A DNA stretch of 64,000 nucleotides from Euborellia annulipes. Taxonomy: Eukaryota; Arthropoda; Insecta; Dermaptera; Anisolabididae. The stretch covers positions 62,001 through 126,000 of the forward strand of contig JAKCPI010015508.1 of NCBI GenBank assembly GCA_023213315.1, given 5' to 3'. The translations under genes were made by a program, and so were the position numbers. Below, one piece after another: positions 36,232 through 49,500 of the stretch (position 1 is its first letter; every line of letters starts with the position of its first letter). Under the pieces are notes generated by a model. It was not told where the DNA came from and searched no databases. It was given only the letters and a program-made list of their open reading frames with translations.

Positions 36232-36410
36232 CCTGGCATTGGTATAGTGGTTAGCATGCTGGTCATTTGATAGCAAGGGTCGCGGGTTCGCATCCCATGA
36301 GACAAAAAATTTTTAAATTGAATTGGCTACCAATCAATTTAAATAAATAGGGACGGGGTCTAAATGACCAGAGATGTCGAAAAAGGCCTTAAATAAAAAA
36401 AAAATTCCCC
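36232..36410 (+). repeat. tRNA-derived SINE between SACM1L and ARL6IP6
   Basis: Head GGTATAGTGGTTAGCATGCT (A box, Asp/Glu/Gly-type D-arm) and B box CGGGTTCGCATCCC, no acceptor stem. Then comes the body with GGGACGGGGTCTAAATGACC and GTCGAAAAAGGCC and an A-rich end. Same body as 1045-1200. Confidence 0.75.
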
Positions 36411-36628
36411 CTGACTATTACCCAACCCTAAATTAATAGAGCATCTGTAGAGCTCTGGTAGAATTCTCAAATTCCAAAAAAGAAAAACAATAAGACCATC
36501 TTTATTATAAAATTATTTTTTCTTAGTTTATCTAAAAAATCAATTAATCAATAGTTAGATAATTACCTAATATAATGCAACAATTTAGATAATTAAAAAA
36601 AAAAAAAAATTGGGAACGGGAAGAGGGT

Positions 36629-36733
36629 TATAAAAGAACGTGACGTCTCTTCCCTCTCTTTCTTGCCAGACGAACGCAACGCTTCCATCATCTGTCATCT
36701 GCCGTCTCCAGTCACTTCTAATCGATTCGCGAG
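36629..36733 (+). promoter_or_regulatory. Candidate TATA box and non-coding first exon of ARL6IP6
   Basis: TATAAAAG at 36629 is followed by a TC-rich stretch at about 36648-36665 suited to transcription initiation, then a GC-richer segment ending at a strong donor GAG|gtaag at 36733/36734. A matching acceptor (CGCCCAG) lies near 36881, ahead of the ATG. Inferred only. Confidence 0.4.
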
Positions 36734-36943
36734 GTAAGAAAACGAACAAACTTTATTAAAAAATTATTAATAATATCACATATTATACATACTATTCATA
36801 TTAAATTGAAATCATCTTTAAATATTGCCATAAAATATTTGGATTTGATTCACGTTGCCTAACATGGCGTAAATTAAACGCCCAGCATATTCTTATCTCC
36901 TCTATTTATTTAATAAATAATATACATATAATTAAAATACGAA

Positions 36944-39178
36944 ATGTCAACCCATAAATACCACCAGAATGGTTTTGGTTTTAAAAAAACCGAAGATGAT
37001 GAGGATGATGAACGAGCAATTTTATTTTTTAACGAAATGCGACTTTTGCATTTCGTTTTCTGGCCGTCGTTTTTCACACTTGTTTATTTTTTTATTTCAT
37101 ATTTGGGTAAGTCAAAAATAACTTAATTAGTCAATTTCCGATTATTTTTTGTTTTTTTTTTTAAATTAATAAATTCATTTTTTTTCTAAACCAATCAAAA
37201 ATGTAATTCGTTTAATATCTTTTGGGTATTTTTTCTTTATAATTAAGATAATATTCACAATATTAGAATTTATAATCACATTTAAATTTAGTAATACTAA
37301 TTAGATAGAGTATTAACTAAAGTATATACTGTTCGATATCTAAATAGTAGCATTAAGCTGGACATTTGTTGAATTGGGAAATGAAAACAACTCTTTTTTC
37401 GGTAAATGAAGTTTCAATTTATTGCAATGCTCATTATTTCTTGTACGAAATGGAGTGATAAGGTTTCTGATTGTGAGTTGTCTGCCAGAGAAATCTATAT
37501 TTGAAGAAGTATAGTTGCACGAAATTATGGTGAGGGAAAAAATCAAAAATTTCACAATAAATTAATGTTAGTGAATTGAAAAAGGTCCTCCTTCATTGAC
37601 TTTATTTTCATAAGATCTATTAATATATTTAAATAATTGGAATATTAAATCACAAACAAAATCAAAATTACATTCTTGAAAAACAAGAGCCGGTTATTTC
37701 CTTTATTGATATGTATGGACCCTTATATAGTGAAAAAATAAAATAAAAAAAAAAAAAATATATCAGTGGTCGTTTGCTAAAAGCAGATAAATGCATTTTT
37801 CCAATTTTTCAGTAGAGCAAAATCAAAGTTTGAAGTTGTCCAGTTCGTCGCTATTTCAAAATTATGGTGTTTCTTTTTGAAAATAGCATCTTTTATACTC
37901 TTAACTTTTAAATTATTATAATAAACATAACAGCGAAATTTATGATTTAGCAAAAAAAAATTCGCAATCGCAAAGATATATATATCTGCATTATTCAATG
38001 ATGAAAGAATGATTATTCGGAAATTGACTGACTATATTTATTACTTTAAACAATTGTATATATTATTAATTATTATTTTATTTCTAGCTTCCATTCTAAC
38101 CAGTGAAATGATTTTTACAAATTTATTAATTTTTGCCGAATTTATCAAGAATTTATTTGTTGAAAATAAAAAAGATATTATACCTCTACTCTGGGGGCTT
38201 GCAATTGGTGGCTTAAGTTATTTTCTCCTTTATATGGATTCGGCTATTCCCGGAATAGACCCACCGAGCCCTTTCTCACCTAAAACCAAAAGGTAGGTAT
38301 TATTTTTCTTATTAAAACCCTTATGCAGTCGGTACTTTTTAGATCATTAAAAATGTATGGACTCTATAAGTAATTATATAGAAAGGTCGATTTTTTTTTA
38401 AACAATGAGGGTCAATTATAAAGCACCCTTATTCTTTTCTCATTATTATAAAAGAAGATGGAAATCTTTGGAGTTATTTTCTAGTTTTGAACAAAAAAGT
38501 TTTTATTAAAAAAAAAAACAAACAAACAATGAAATAATCACATGTGTAAATTCGTGTGGTAGTGCTTTAATATTGGCCTTCTCTATACTTTACTGCTTTT
38601 TCGTGGATAACAAATTTTTGTTAAGAAATATTTTCTAAAAAAAGAGGTCAGAATTATTTTTGGATTTATTCAGAGATTTAAAAAAAGTCTTTTAACCCAT
38701 CTCATCCTTTCTTGCTATATACTTAAAAGGTTGACGCGATAAAATTTTTTTTCTGTTTTTAATTTTTAACTTGGAATTAATTTATTTTCTTGCTCTAGTG
38801 CCATTCCAAATTTCATTTAAATTTTTTCTTTCTTTCTCCTAAACAAGTATTGAATAATTTCCAGAATAAAATATCTATTTTTCATAGCAAAACCAAAGCT
38901 ATTTTTTGTTAATTACTTTTTCATTGTTTATTTATATTATAGAAAAGAAAAGTACATTTCAGGGTTATTTATAATCCTTGGGCAAACCAAATATTAACTC
39001 TATTACATAATCCTGGAGTTACTCATCTCATCTCTTATTCCACACGCTGACCTTGACCCGATTGACTATTTTTGGTTGCAGGGACTTGCGGCGTAAAGTT
39101 CATCTGAATTATGCTGTTCCTCTCTTCGCCGGCGCCTGCATTTGGTTTATTATGCATCTCTCTTATAAAAAATCATAA
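36944..39178 (+). CDS. ARL6IP6: ARL6IP6-like multi-pass membrane protein
   Basis: Small endomembrane protein of the ARL6-interacting protein 6 family; molecular role not well defined. Exons 36944-37106, 38088-38292 and 39082-39178 join in phase into 154 residues. After an acidic N-terminus ([13 protein letters not shown]) come about four hydrophobic helices: [20 protein letters not shown], the [15 protein letters not shown] region, [20 protein letters not shown] and [17 protein letters not shown]. The family signature is [15 protein letters not shown] (about 105-119), which corresponds to the D-S-x-x-PG-x-x-PP-x-P-x-SP motif of the vertebrate protein just before its last helix, followed by HLNYA as in the vertebrate HxGY. 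The family call rests on that motif and the topology. It is head-to-head with SACM1L, about 1.3 kb between start codons. The N-terminus is much shorter than the human one. Confidence 0.75.
38403..38590. mobile_element. Family A MITE, copy 3, in ARL6IP6 intron 2
   Basis: AATGAGGGTCAATTATAAAG at the left, GAAATAATCACATGTG and GGCCTTCTCT at the right. Same architecture as 43732-43944, with both ends eroded. Starts about 110 bases after the exon 2 donor. Confidence 0.6.
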
Positions 39179-40315
39179 GTATTACTTTAAAATATAGTAG
39201 AATCTGGAATGTATTTTCAAGTTCAGAATACAACGTAATTTTTGATTCGACTCTTCTCTGGCTGGAATACAAATAATGAATAATGCTTGAATATAGAGAA
39301 AGGAATCGATATTCCAAATATAATTAATGAATAAAAAGAGAACACTTAATTGTTTTCTCCTCTTAAAATTATATTTTGCAAGATAATTTTTTAAAAAGCC
39401 ATTTAAATATTATCCTGAATAAGTCAATTTGCTTCAATTAACATATGTTTATCTTGGTTATAAGGCTTTGCGATATGGATGAGTGACAGCTAGTTGAAAT
39501 GAAAGAATTATCAGCTTTTTTTCATAAGAAATATACGTCTCCCGACTTTCATCAGGACATATTCATATGTTCGCGATTTCTATCATTCCATAGAGATCCC
39601 TACTCTTCTAAGAAATCAGTTCTTCTCGTTTCAAAAAATTAAACTGCTGAGATTGAATTGGAAGGCATTTTTTTTCTCGTATGTAAGTGAAAGATTCATG
39701 GAGATGAGAAAGCAAATAGCATCTCCACATGACTGTCAAGATGAATGAAGGTCGATAATAGACAGACATCTTTTAAGAAAGCATGAAACATAACGATTTT
39801 TGCCTTTCATTTTGTCTGGCTGCCACCTGTCCAAAAACAATTATAAACTTTAGGGACTTTTTTTCTGGTTGAAATATGGTTGTATCCCCATTTATATGAA
39901 AAACTCCTTAATAGAGTTGTAATATGGAAATAATTCATATTTCAAATAAAGATGAAAATGATAGGAGTTGGCTTTATATAGTATATCATTAGCTGGGACT
40001 AAAGTTGATTACAAAACTAGAGATTAATCACTAAACATTGCCCGAAAATTGAATATACAAATCCCACCACATTATTGTATATGTGTTCATGAATATCTTT
40101 ACTCTTAGGAACATATGAATATATATATATATATATATATATACTGTATATATCGGTTTATTGGGCGGCTATACAAAGTATATTTTGAAATTGTACCAAA
40201 ATGGAAAATATCTATTTTTAAAATTAGAATTAGATATGCTAAATGTTTTAAAATAATTTATATTAGCTATTTGTGAATATATACTTTATTTATTTTTTAA
40301 ATTAATATCACTAAT

Positions 40316-40503
40316 CAGGGCCGGATCTAGGAGGGGGGACAGTGGGTGCATGTGCCCCGGGCGGCAGATATCAGGGGGCGGCAATTAAAGAAAGATTTAC
40401 TAAAAAAAAAGGTAAAATGATATGAATTTTGTATAGAAAATTTTGAGGAGGGGGGGGGGGGCAAAATTTAATTTAATTAAAAAATCTCGAAGTTCCGGCC
40501 CTG
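40316..40503. mobile_element. hAT-type MITE with perfect 8-bp target duplication
   Basis: Ends CAGGGCCGGATCTAG and AGTTCCGGCCCTG; TCACTAAT directly flanks both sides (40308-40315 and 40504-40511), the 8-bp duplication expected of hAT insertion. 188 bp, with a G14 run inside. A reverse copy is at 22322-22508. Confidence 0.88.
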
Positions 40504-41279
40504 TCACTAATACAAGGACCATTTGAACCTTCCATTTAGAAAGAGAGATTTCAAATAATTATTTTTTTCTAAATTTCCAACCGTTAAACCCAAAATAGAA
40601 CTGAGATACACTCAGGAGAAAAAGAAGTGAAAAAAAAATATATCTATTATATGTCCGTTTGTCCGTCCCTCCCTTAAAAATTTACTTCCCGTTTTAAATT
40701 ATGAATTAGAAAATTTAGCTATAATTAATTTAGAATTTTATTATGGAGGGAGAAGTTAGAGCGGGGGTGGTCATTTTTACAGATTCATCACAGAAACAAA
40801 AATCGTAGTAATATAAATATTTTTTAATGATTTCATTTTTTTATTTATTTCATTTTTACTCACTTTGATTTTCAATCTGTGTTTACATGTAATTTATGTA
40901 CATGTCCTCATTATGTTTCAATTTTTCACCCCAAAAAACTGTCTATAATGGGTCTAAATCTAATATGGAGATATATAATTTGTTATATGCGGCCCGCTAA
41001 GTTATGATGCATTTCCAAAGTGGCCCGCAAGGTCATTAGAGTTGGTCACCCCTGAGTTAGAGCTTCTTTATGTTTAAAGAGGGAACAATTCTCTCTATGG
41101 TCCTTTAAAATTTATATATATAGCTATATATTTGTTGACGCTTACCTTTGAAATTAATTTTAATTGAAAAAAATTATATTTAAAAACCATTCCTTTTATT
41201 TCGACGTTAAAAAAAGCTGGCTGCTTTAATTAACGTCGTTAATTATATTTTAAAAATTATTTGCATATACCATATTAGC

Positions 41280-42110
41280 AGGCCAGCAGACATTTATGTC
41301 CATGGGGGCAGGGGCGCCGGAACGAATTTGAATCAGGGGGGGGGGGGGGGGGCAAAAATTTTTTTTTAGAAAATTAATATAATTTAATATGTTTAAATAG
41401 TATAAAACAAAAACAAATCTACTATAAAACTTTAAAAAATTTAAATAAAATCACAATTTTAATAAAATTAATATTTTAAAAAATTTGGTAGTGATTTTAT
41501 CAAAAGTTTTTGGAAAAAATTTGGAAAAAAATGAATTTCTTACTCTTTTAATTTTTTTAATTTAGAAAATTTTATTTTTCAAAAGTAAAAATATATCATT
41601 TTTAAAAATAAATGAAATAAAAAAGAAATTTTGCCCCCCTCTGCCCTCCCCCTGTAGGATGCCAGGGGGGGGGGCAATGTACCCTGCCCCCCCCCCCCAG
41701 TTCCGGCGCCTATGCATGGGGGCAGCGGGGGCTCCCGGGCCCTCCGGAGGGGCCCCGCCCCCTCTGCCGCCTAAAATATTTTTTTCCCCCCCCCCAAAAA
41801 AAAATAAACCCCCCCCCCCCACATCTCCCAAAAAAATTTCTTTTTTATCCCCCCCATTTTTTTGTGGGGGATTTCCCCCCCCCCCCCCCCTTCCCGAGTC
41901 CATAAAATTCTAATAAAAAATAATTAATTTTTTCTTTGAGGGACCTGGGCCCGAGACCTTTAAACTCAAATCCTAAAATTATAGTTAAAAAATGATTTTC
42001 TTGAAATTTTTTTCCTGGGGGGTCCGTCCCTCTAAGCACAAGTTTTAAAATTATAGGTGGGGGGGGGGGGCGTATTATTATGTAGTCCCGGGGCCCGTCA
42101 AATCTGTCTG
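41280..42110. repeat. Cluster of G/C homopolymer tracts and decayed MITEs
   Basis: At least ten runs of 8-17 G or C lie within 0.8 kb, with GGCGCCGG and TTCCGGCGCC ends at 41310 and 41700. Open frames here are low-complexity Gly/Pro translations of the tracts and not genes. Confidence 0.6.
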
Positions 42111-43598
42111 CGGTCCTGCCTATTAGTCAACAAATTTATTCCCTCCGTAACATATCCTATATATATATATATTATTGTTATTGATTATAAATATCTATTT
42201 ATCTTATCTAAAATATATCTTAAAATATTGATTTATATATAGATCTTGGAAATTTTTTCAGTTAAACTGATAAATAATATTTTTAAATTATTAATTCCTA
42301 TCAATATTTTTTAGAAAATATTTTTATTCAAATATTATTTTCTGGGATATTTATTATAAAATAAATTTGTGATAAAATTACTGATATACTTGCAAAAAAT
42401 TTATCTATATCGATTTTTAATGTTTATTTTATTGCTTTTTAGCTATAGTTTCAGTATTTTAGCTTGTTTTATTTCCTATTTTGTATTTTCCATTAGAGTA
42501 CGCAAGTTCATTTATATATAATTAATAATAATTATATTAGATTCTATATCTCAATTACGCCTTGTTAATAGATGTGTGAGATAAATGAGGAAGTTCTCCA
42601 GTGAATATGATCTAGTTTTATTATTCAATATAATTTTTAAAATGAGAAAAATATTTAAAATAAAAAGCTTTATTTAAAGGGTTGATTTAAATATATGAAG
42701 TCATTGGAATTGCATATGATCTAATTCAATATTTAAAAATAACATAATCTTTTTAAAATAATCATTCCAATTTTGGAGAGTTGTAAGCTACGGATTGTTT
42801 AATCCCAACCCGGTTACAGACTTCATCGTTCTGTGAAATAGTAAACTTACCATCGCTCTAACTTCTAGAGACCAAGGACTTTATAAATATTATGTAAAAA
42901 CTTCGCCTATACTTTTTTATTCTCTTTCGAGACAGACGACAGACGAACGTCGAAATTGGTGAAAGTTCTAAATGCTAATTATTTTTTTAAACATTGAATT
43001 CAAACAAATTTCCATTTTTACTTTCATAATTAAATCGTAAATATGAAATTGCAAAATGATTTATTTAAATATTTCAATCAACTCTTGAAAAGTTAACATA
43101 TTTAATCCCGGTGTAAAATTTGGTGCATTTTTATTCAAAATATTGTGATCTCAATGAATTTAAGAAAAAGATTTTCACTCGAAACATCGTCATTTATATT
43201 TATTATAGAGCTATATTATATTTATTTTTAGAGTATTTATTTTTTTATGTTGCTCCTCTGTTATTTTTAATTTATAAGATAAGTAAGAGGGAAGAATGGT
43301 TCTACCTTTTTTTTTTCCCCATTTAGTTATTTTGTGATAATTTCATGTATTCCTTTATATTATATTTATAAATTTAAATTGTATGATATATCATTTCTTT
43401 TAAAATAAATTATATATATAGTATATTGTTGTATTTAAATTCTAATTCCCTATTTTTCCTTTTGAAATTGCAGCGTATAATACCTAGCTGTCTAGCAAAA
43501 AACTGCCATACAAAAACAATCCCTACCTTTAAGATTATTTCATTCTTGACTTTACATTATTCAATCAATTAAAAAAAAATTTTTTTTTGTTCTAGGAA

Positions 43599-46500
43599 AT
43601 GGAACCCAAGAATTTCAAATTATTTGATTTGGACCAATATCGAATGTTAACACGAGGAATTCGACTTGTAAATTGCTCGTTACCAGATGAAATTTCTCTT
43701 TCTGGTAAGGTTATTTATATCTACTCATGTACAGTGAGGGACAATATTAAGTCCCACCCATGTAGTTTTCTACTTGTGATTATTTCATTGTTGTTTAAAA
43801 AAATATTATATATATTTTTAATGAAAACTTTTATACTTCAAATCTAGAAAATTTCCAATAAAGATTTTCATTTTCTTTTATAAAAACAATGAAATAATCA
43901 CAAGTAGAAAACTAATGGGTGGGACTTGATATTGTCCCTCACTGAACATGGGCGTAACAAGGGGGACCAGAAAACTCGTGCCCCCCCCCCACCCCCGAGA
44001 AAAATTGAAACAATATGGGGCCATCCAGGTCCCCCGGCGCCCATTCCACGCCCAGCCAAATTCCCTAGTTACGGCCATGCTCATGTAGTGTTTATATATA
44101 TATATATATATATAAATGAAATTGAAATAAAATATTCGAATTACGATACAAATATACTCTAAGTTTTGGAATACATATGTTTTACATAATTCATATCGAG
44201 TTTATTACATGGGAATTCATGAAAACTCGTAGTATAATGAGAATCAGAGGAGTTTGTGGTTTAATCGAAATTTTTTTTTAAAGAATAACTTGTAATTTAG
44301 ATACCAAATGGCTTAAATATAAATGCCTGGACCCCCAATAGATATTATCAATTGCAACGGTTATCGCATAAAGTCTTCTATGGCCTGAGTTGCCGAAAAG
44401 ACTGTGTGAGTGTTGAGTGTGAATGAGAAAAAGTGTGATTTTTTTTTCTATAAAAAAAAAAAAACGTAATTAGTCATTTATTTCAATTTCTAAAATTAAA
44501 AATCTATACTTATAACAATTTTTCATTTTTAGATGAATTAACAAATCGAACAGATGAATTAACAATATCGGATAAACTATTCTGTTCATTCTGCAATACA
44601 AAATTTGAAAATCAACTTGAACAACGCACCCATTATAAACTCGATTGGCATCGATTTAATCTTAAACAAAAACTCGCTGGTTTGAAAAGTATAACACAAG
44701 AAAAATTTAGTCAATTAGCAGGTAAATTTATTTATTTTTTTCTTTGACAATTATCATTTTATAATTGAAACAAAATTTTATTTAGACAATGAAGATGAAG
44801 ATCTATCAAGTATATCTGGTTCAGAAAGTTCCTCTGATGAAGAATCGGATTCGAGCGAGACAGATAGCAAGTCCTCTTCTCATAATCCAATGAGACATAT
44901 GAAAGTCTTTTTCCAAAATGAAGACGGAGTTCTATTCTCAATTTATAGATGTCTTTTGCATTCAAAAAAGGTTCTTTATTTAAAAAAAAAATATATGAAA
45001 TTAATTACTTCTTTACGATTGTATTGTTTTCTTTATTTAGAACCCTCCAGAAAAGGAAGAAGATTTGGGTAAACTTGCGATGGCTCTCGCTTGGAAAGTT
45101 AATTGGGCTGTTATTATGTTGACTGGAGGACACTTTGCCGCAGCCATCTTCCAAGGTAAAACAATTAGATTATATATATTTTTTTTTTAACACTCACACT
45201 TTTTTCCATACACACACTCTTTTCATCAACTCAGGCCAAATAAGACATTAACGATACTGACATTTATTAATAATATATATATTGGGGTAGCGGCGTAACT
45301 AGCCTTTGAGGGCAAGGGGCGAAACTCAACTGGGCGCCGTTTTAAGTTGTAATATAATTTTAAAAGAAAACTATCAATTTTTTAGACAATCTATGAAACA
45401 ATATGATAAAATCACGTCCCTGGGTTAGATGTCAGGGCGCCTATGTCGGTATCGAGGGGCGCAAGTGATGCGTGGGGGGGGAGGGGGTGCAGCACCCCTT
45501 CGCCTCCAAATGGCTTAAATAGTATTATTGGAATGTGGGATCCAAACCCGCAACCATAGGTATAGACAGTGGTTCCCACCTGGGATCGAAGGGGGGATTT
45601 AGGTTTTCAGGGGGGATAAAAAACGGGGGCGATGAGTATTCGAAGGGAGAAAATTATTAGTTTACTAAAATTTAAAAATATAAAAATCAAAGAGAAAATC
45701 TCCTATTTACAGGAAGGTCAGGATAGAAGAGGAAAAATATTACATAAAAATAAAATAGTCTGAAGATAATTCCAATCTAGAATTGAAACTCACTTTTAGC
45801 TCAAATCTTAAATTTCAATTAAAAAAATCATTTTCTTGAATTTTTTCCTCAGGGGGCCGGGCCTTTAGCTCAAATCAAGTTTGATCTTTTCACGACTCAG
45901 GATAGCTAAAAACGTAGATTTCAGTGGGTAATTTTCAAAAAATTTTCCATACCCCAGATTCGAAAATTCTCTGTCCGACTTTGGCCTCGATTAATTAAAA
46001 CTTTGTAACTCTTTGTTTAGGACATTTTAAAAAAATTTATATAACTTTATTTAAATAAATATTGTAAGTATTTATATACCTATAACTATTTCAAGTTTTT
46101 CAAAAACTGTGTAAAAAAGTGTTGGTATGAAGGCAATAGTTTTACATACTAAAAAGAAAATTTTAAGTTTTTTTTGGGGGGTGGGGGCGTATATTAAGTA
46201 GCCCGGGGCTGTCAAGTCTGTCTGCGGCTCTGTATAGACCTACGGTAATAAAATTGTTTAAAATAATAAAACTGATTTATTATTTACACTTTATTAAATT
46301 AAAATTAGGATAATTGAAAATGTAAAGGGGGAATAGGTGTATCAACTCAGAAAGGGGGATGGGTCAAAAAATGTTGGGAACCACTGGTATAGACAATTTA
46401 TTTATATAATTCGCTAATACCCGTCTGTCTCTCTGTCACGCTCTATTTGGGCAACTTCCCGTTTTGAAACGAAACTTTAGATGCCTAAAGTTACGATTTC

Positions 46501-49500
46501 TTCCATAGGAAATGTATAGAGAAATGTTTATGTATTCTATGAAATGTAACTCAAGAAGGCTCTGGATTGAAATAGTAGTAATAATAATTTTTGTTTTCAT
46601 AATTAAGAAAATCAGGGTCCCCGCAGGAGGGCCCGAGCCAGCTGGGAGGGGGGTCCAGGGGGCGAAGCTCCCTGGCTAGGCGCCGCGGCTAGTTAGATTA
46701 TATTCTTTTTTTCCCCCATTTAAGACATTTAGATATCCGTTATAGAGATTAATATACATATTAGGGGTCCAGGCAGAGATTATATTCGGATAAAATATAA
46801 ACAATATATCACTGCCACTGTGAAGGCCAATTAATGGAATGTATTATAGAGGTAAAACCGACAAATTTGATTCTCGAGTTTGTTGAATAATCTAGTCTAT
46901 ACATGAGTTGTTTTAAATATATAAACACAACGCGTCAATGAATTTAATAATTATTATCTTGAGTTGTTATTGATAGTTTGAGAATAAAGGGAAGTAGGGA
47001 AATGGAGTGGTTGTAAGAAATATCTTTTAAAGAGAAAATAGGGGTCGGTTATTACCATAAAATATCTTTTAATATATTAGTGAATTACCATTTGGGTTAA
47101 TGCTCTATATGTTTATATATTAATAGATGGTATACTATTAATCTCTATATGTTTATATATACCTATATATATATATATATATAGTCCTATCTGTGGATAT
47201 TTCACCTTTTTATTTCCTATAATACCTAAAGGCTTGCATTAATGGATTTCAACGAGTTGTGATCTCCTTACTTAAATATTATTCCTGAGTCTATTGTAGT
47301 TAATAAAGAGCTATTTGTGATTTATAGGAGCATTATGGACCTGTGTTTTTTTTTTAAGATGAAGATTAAAATAAAATTTTTCTCTAGTTTTTTAATCAGT
47401 CTAAAAAATGTGAAATTCCACTTATGGTTATTTTTTTACCTAAGCTATTTTATATAAAATGATAAAATAATATAAAAGCTATGGGTAATTTACAACTAAA
47501 ATTTTCCCTAGTCACACCATCAATTTTAATTTCTTTTTATTTTATAATTTGGAAGGTTCGGAACCCATAATTCACAAAACGTTCCATTCGTACATTGTTC
47601 GTGCTGGCCGAGGTACGGCTCAAAGTACGAAGGATAACCGCGGAGGTTGCAAAAAAAGTGCTGGATCCTCACTTCGGCGTTATAACGAGGCCTGCTTAAA
47701 ACAGGTAAAAAGTCTTTATTATATAAATAAATTTGGATTCCAAACCTCAACCCCAGGATAAATTTTTTGCAACTATTTTTTTTTGTTTTATCTTTTTCGG
47801 TTAAAACTTACTGAGGAACAGTAAGAATAGTTTTTATCTTTCTTTATTGTTATTTCTGTTAAGAAGAGGATTGTTTCATATCAAAGTTTCTCTCTGTACT
47901 GTATCTTTTTCTCTTTACAGCGTATTCAAGACCTTCTAAATTCATGGAAACCGCAACTTTCAACATGCAGTCTTATTTTGGTTCGAGCAGCAGGAACGAG
48001 TGGCAAAACTATTTTCAAAGGCAAAGAAGCACCTTTGGATCGAAATGATTTTCGAATTCGATTGATTCCAATACCCACTCGGCGAGCAACATACAAAGAA
48101 GTTAAACGAATCCATTCAACCCTTGCATCTATTCACATCTATGGTCAGTATTTAGTAGAAGTGATTTTAAATTAATCACTGCATTAGTAAATTTTTAAAT
48201 TTATTTATTTATTTTTTTTTTTAGACTCATTTGATTCATTAGAAAAGCGATCACAATCAGAAATTTCTCCAGGAAAAAGTAATAATAATAAGCGTGAAAA
48301 TATTCCATCACGAACGAAAAATAAACCAGATCGTGGAAAAGAAAGAAAATCGCCAGTTCGTAATTTGCCTGAAATTGTCACAAATTTGGCAGCTAAAAGT
48401 ACAACTACCGAAGATGATGATGAAACCGAACATCGTATGGTCGAAATGGATATTGAATTATCTATGTTGAATGAATTGCAAGAGTTCCAAGATGATGTCC
48501 CAAAAGAACAAAAGATTAAGAAACAAAAAAAGACGAAAAAAAAGAAAAATAAAGAATCAGAACAAAATCCACCATCAAATAAAGAGAACAGGGAAAAAAC
48601 TAAACCATTTCAGCCAAGTATGTATTATTAGATCATCATTAGATTCTGTATAATAGCTAATGTCAGTTTGTCTGTCTCTTATGTTCTGTTTGAACAACTT
48701 CTGTAGGGATTTAGAAATTAAGTTTTATTTATAGGAAAATTAGTTTCATTCCTAAATTGTTAATAGATGGCCGTAAGGATGATCAATTATATTATAAGGA
48801 CGTCGGCCAAAAAAATGAATACTTTTGAGTATTATCCGTTTATTTGTAGATATTTCGATTCTAATGGTATAGAATCATCCTCAGTAAAAAAAAAAACATT
48901 CATGGAATGCGCAGCTGTTTTGTCATATTGGATGGGAAGAGTTAACGATTTGCAAAACATCTGTTGATTGTACTGAGGATGATTCTATACCATTAGAATC
49001 GAAATATCTACAAATAAACGGATAATACGCAAAAGTATTCATTTTTTTGGCCGACGTCCTTATAATATAATTGTTCATTCCAAAATTCCTATAATTTTCT
49101 GAGTTATTAAGGAGCTTCAGAAGGGCACATTAAATATTTAGTCCGAAACTACTGAGGCATTTTAAAGTATTTTTTATGCGGTTTTTTTTTTTAATGATTT
49201 AAATTCGTGAGCCATCTTATCGGCAAAAACATGGGAACAGCTTTGCCTTGCGAAGCCCCTTAATAGTTTGAGAATGTGCTTTTATTTTTTTCTTTTTGTT
49301 AGAAAGACTGTGAAAAACTTAAAAAATAAATATCATACTGTATATAGTAAAAACATTAATACAATATGGTTGAGGTAGAGTCAGGTACCACTACCTACCA
49401 AAAACATTTTTTATAATTATATTTAAAGAAAATTCGTTACATTTTAAAGAGATAAATCAAGTTTCCTTATAATTACATTAAATTAAGACAAGTATTTTTC

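Larger units (their letters stand above)
39179..43598. other. Spacer between ARL6IP6 and ANKZF1, no gene seen
   Basis: 4.4 kb of AT-rich DNA with a hAT MITE (40316), and 41280-42110 made of G/C homopolymer tracts and CCGGAACG-type MITE ends. A GC-richer stretch at 42925-42955 (GACAGACGACAGACGAACG) followed by gtgaaag may be an untranslated first exon of ANKZF1; this is a guess. Confidence 0.45.

Noticed and set aside
37340..37998. Two minus-strand frames (71 and 73 codons) in ARL6IP6 intron 1
   Set aside because: The first opens with GTG and has no Met upstream; neither has recognisable domains or clear splice sites. They could be exons of something unknown, but nothing supports it.
41562..42039. 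Long Gly/Pro-rich open frames on both strands
   Set aside because: They are translations of G/C homopolymer tracts in decayed MITEs, with no conserved motif.
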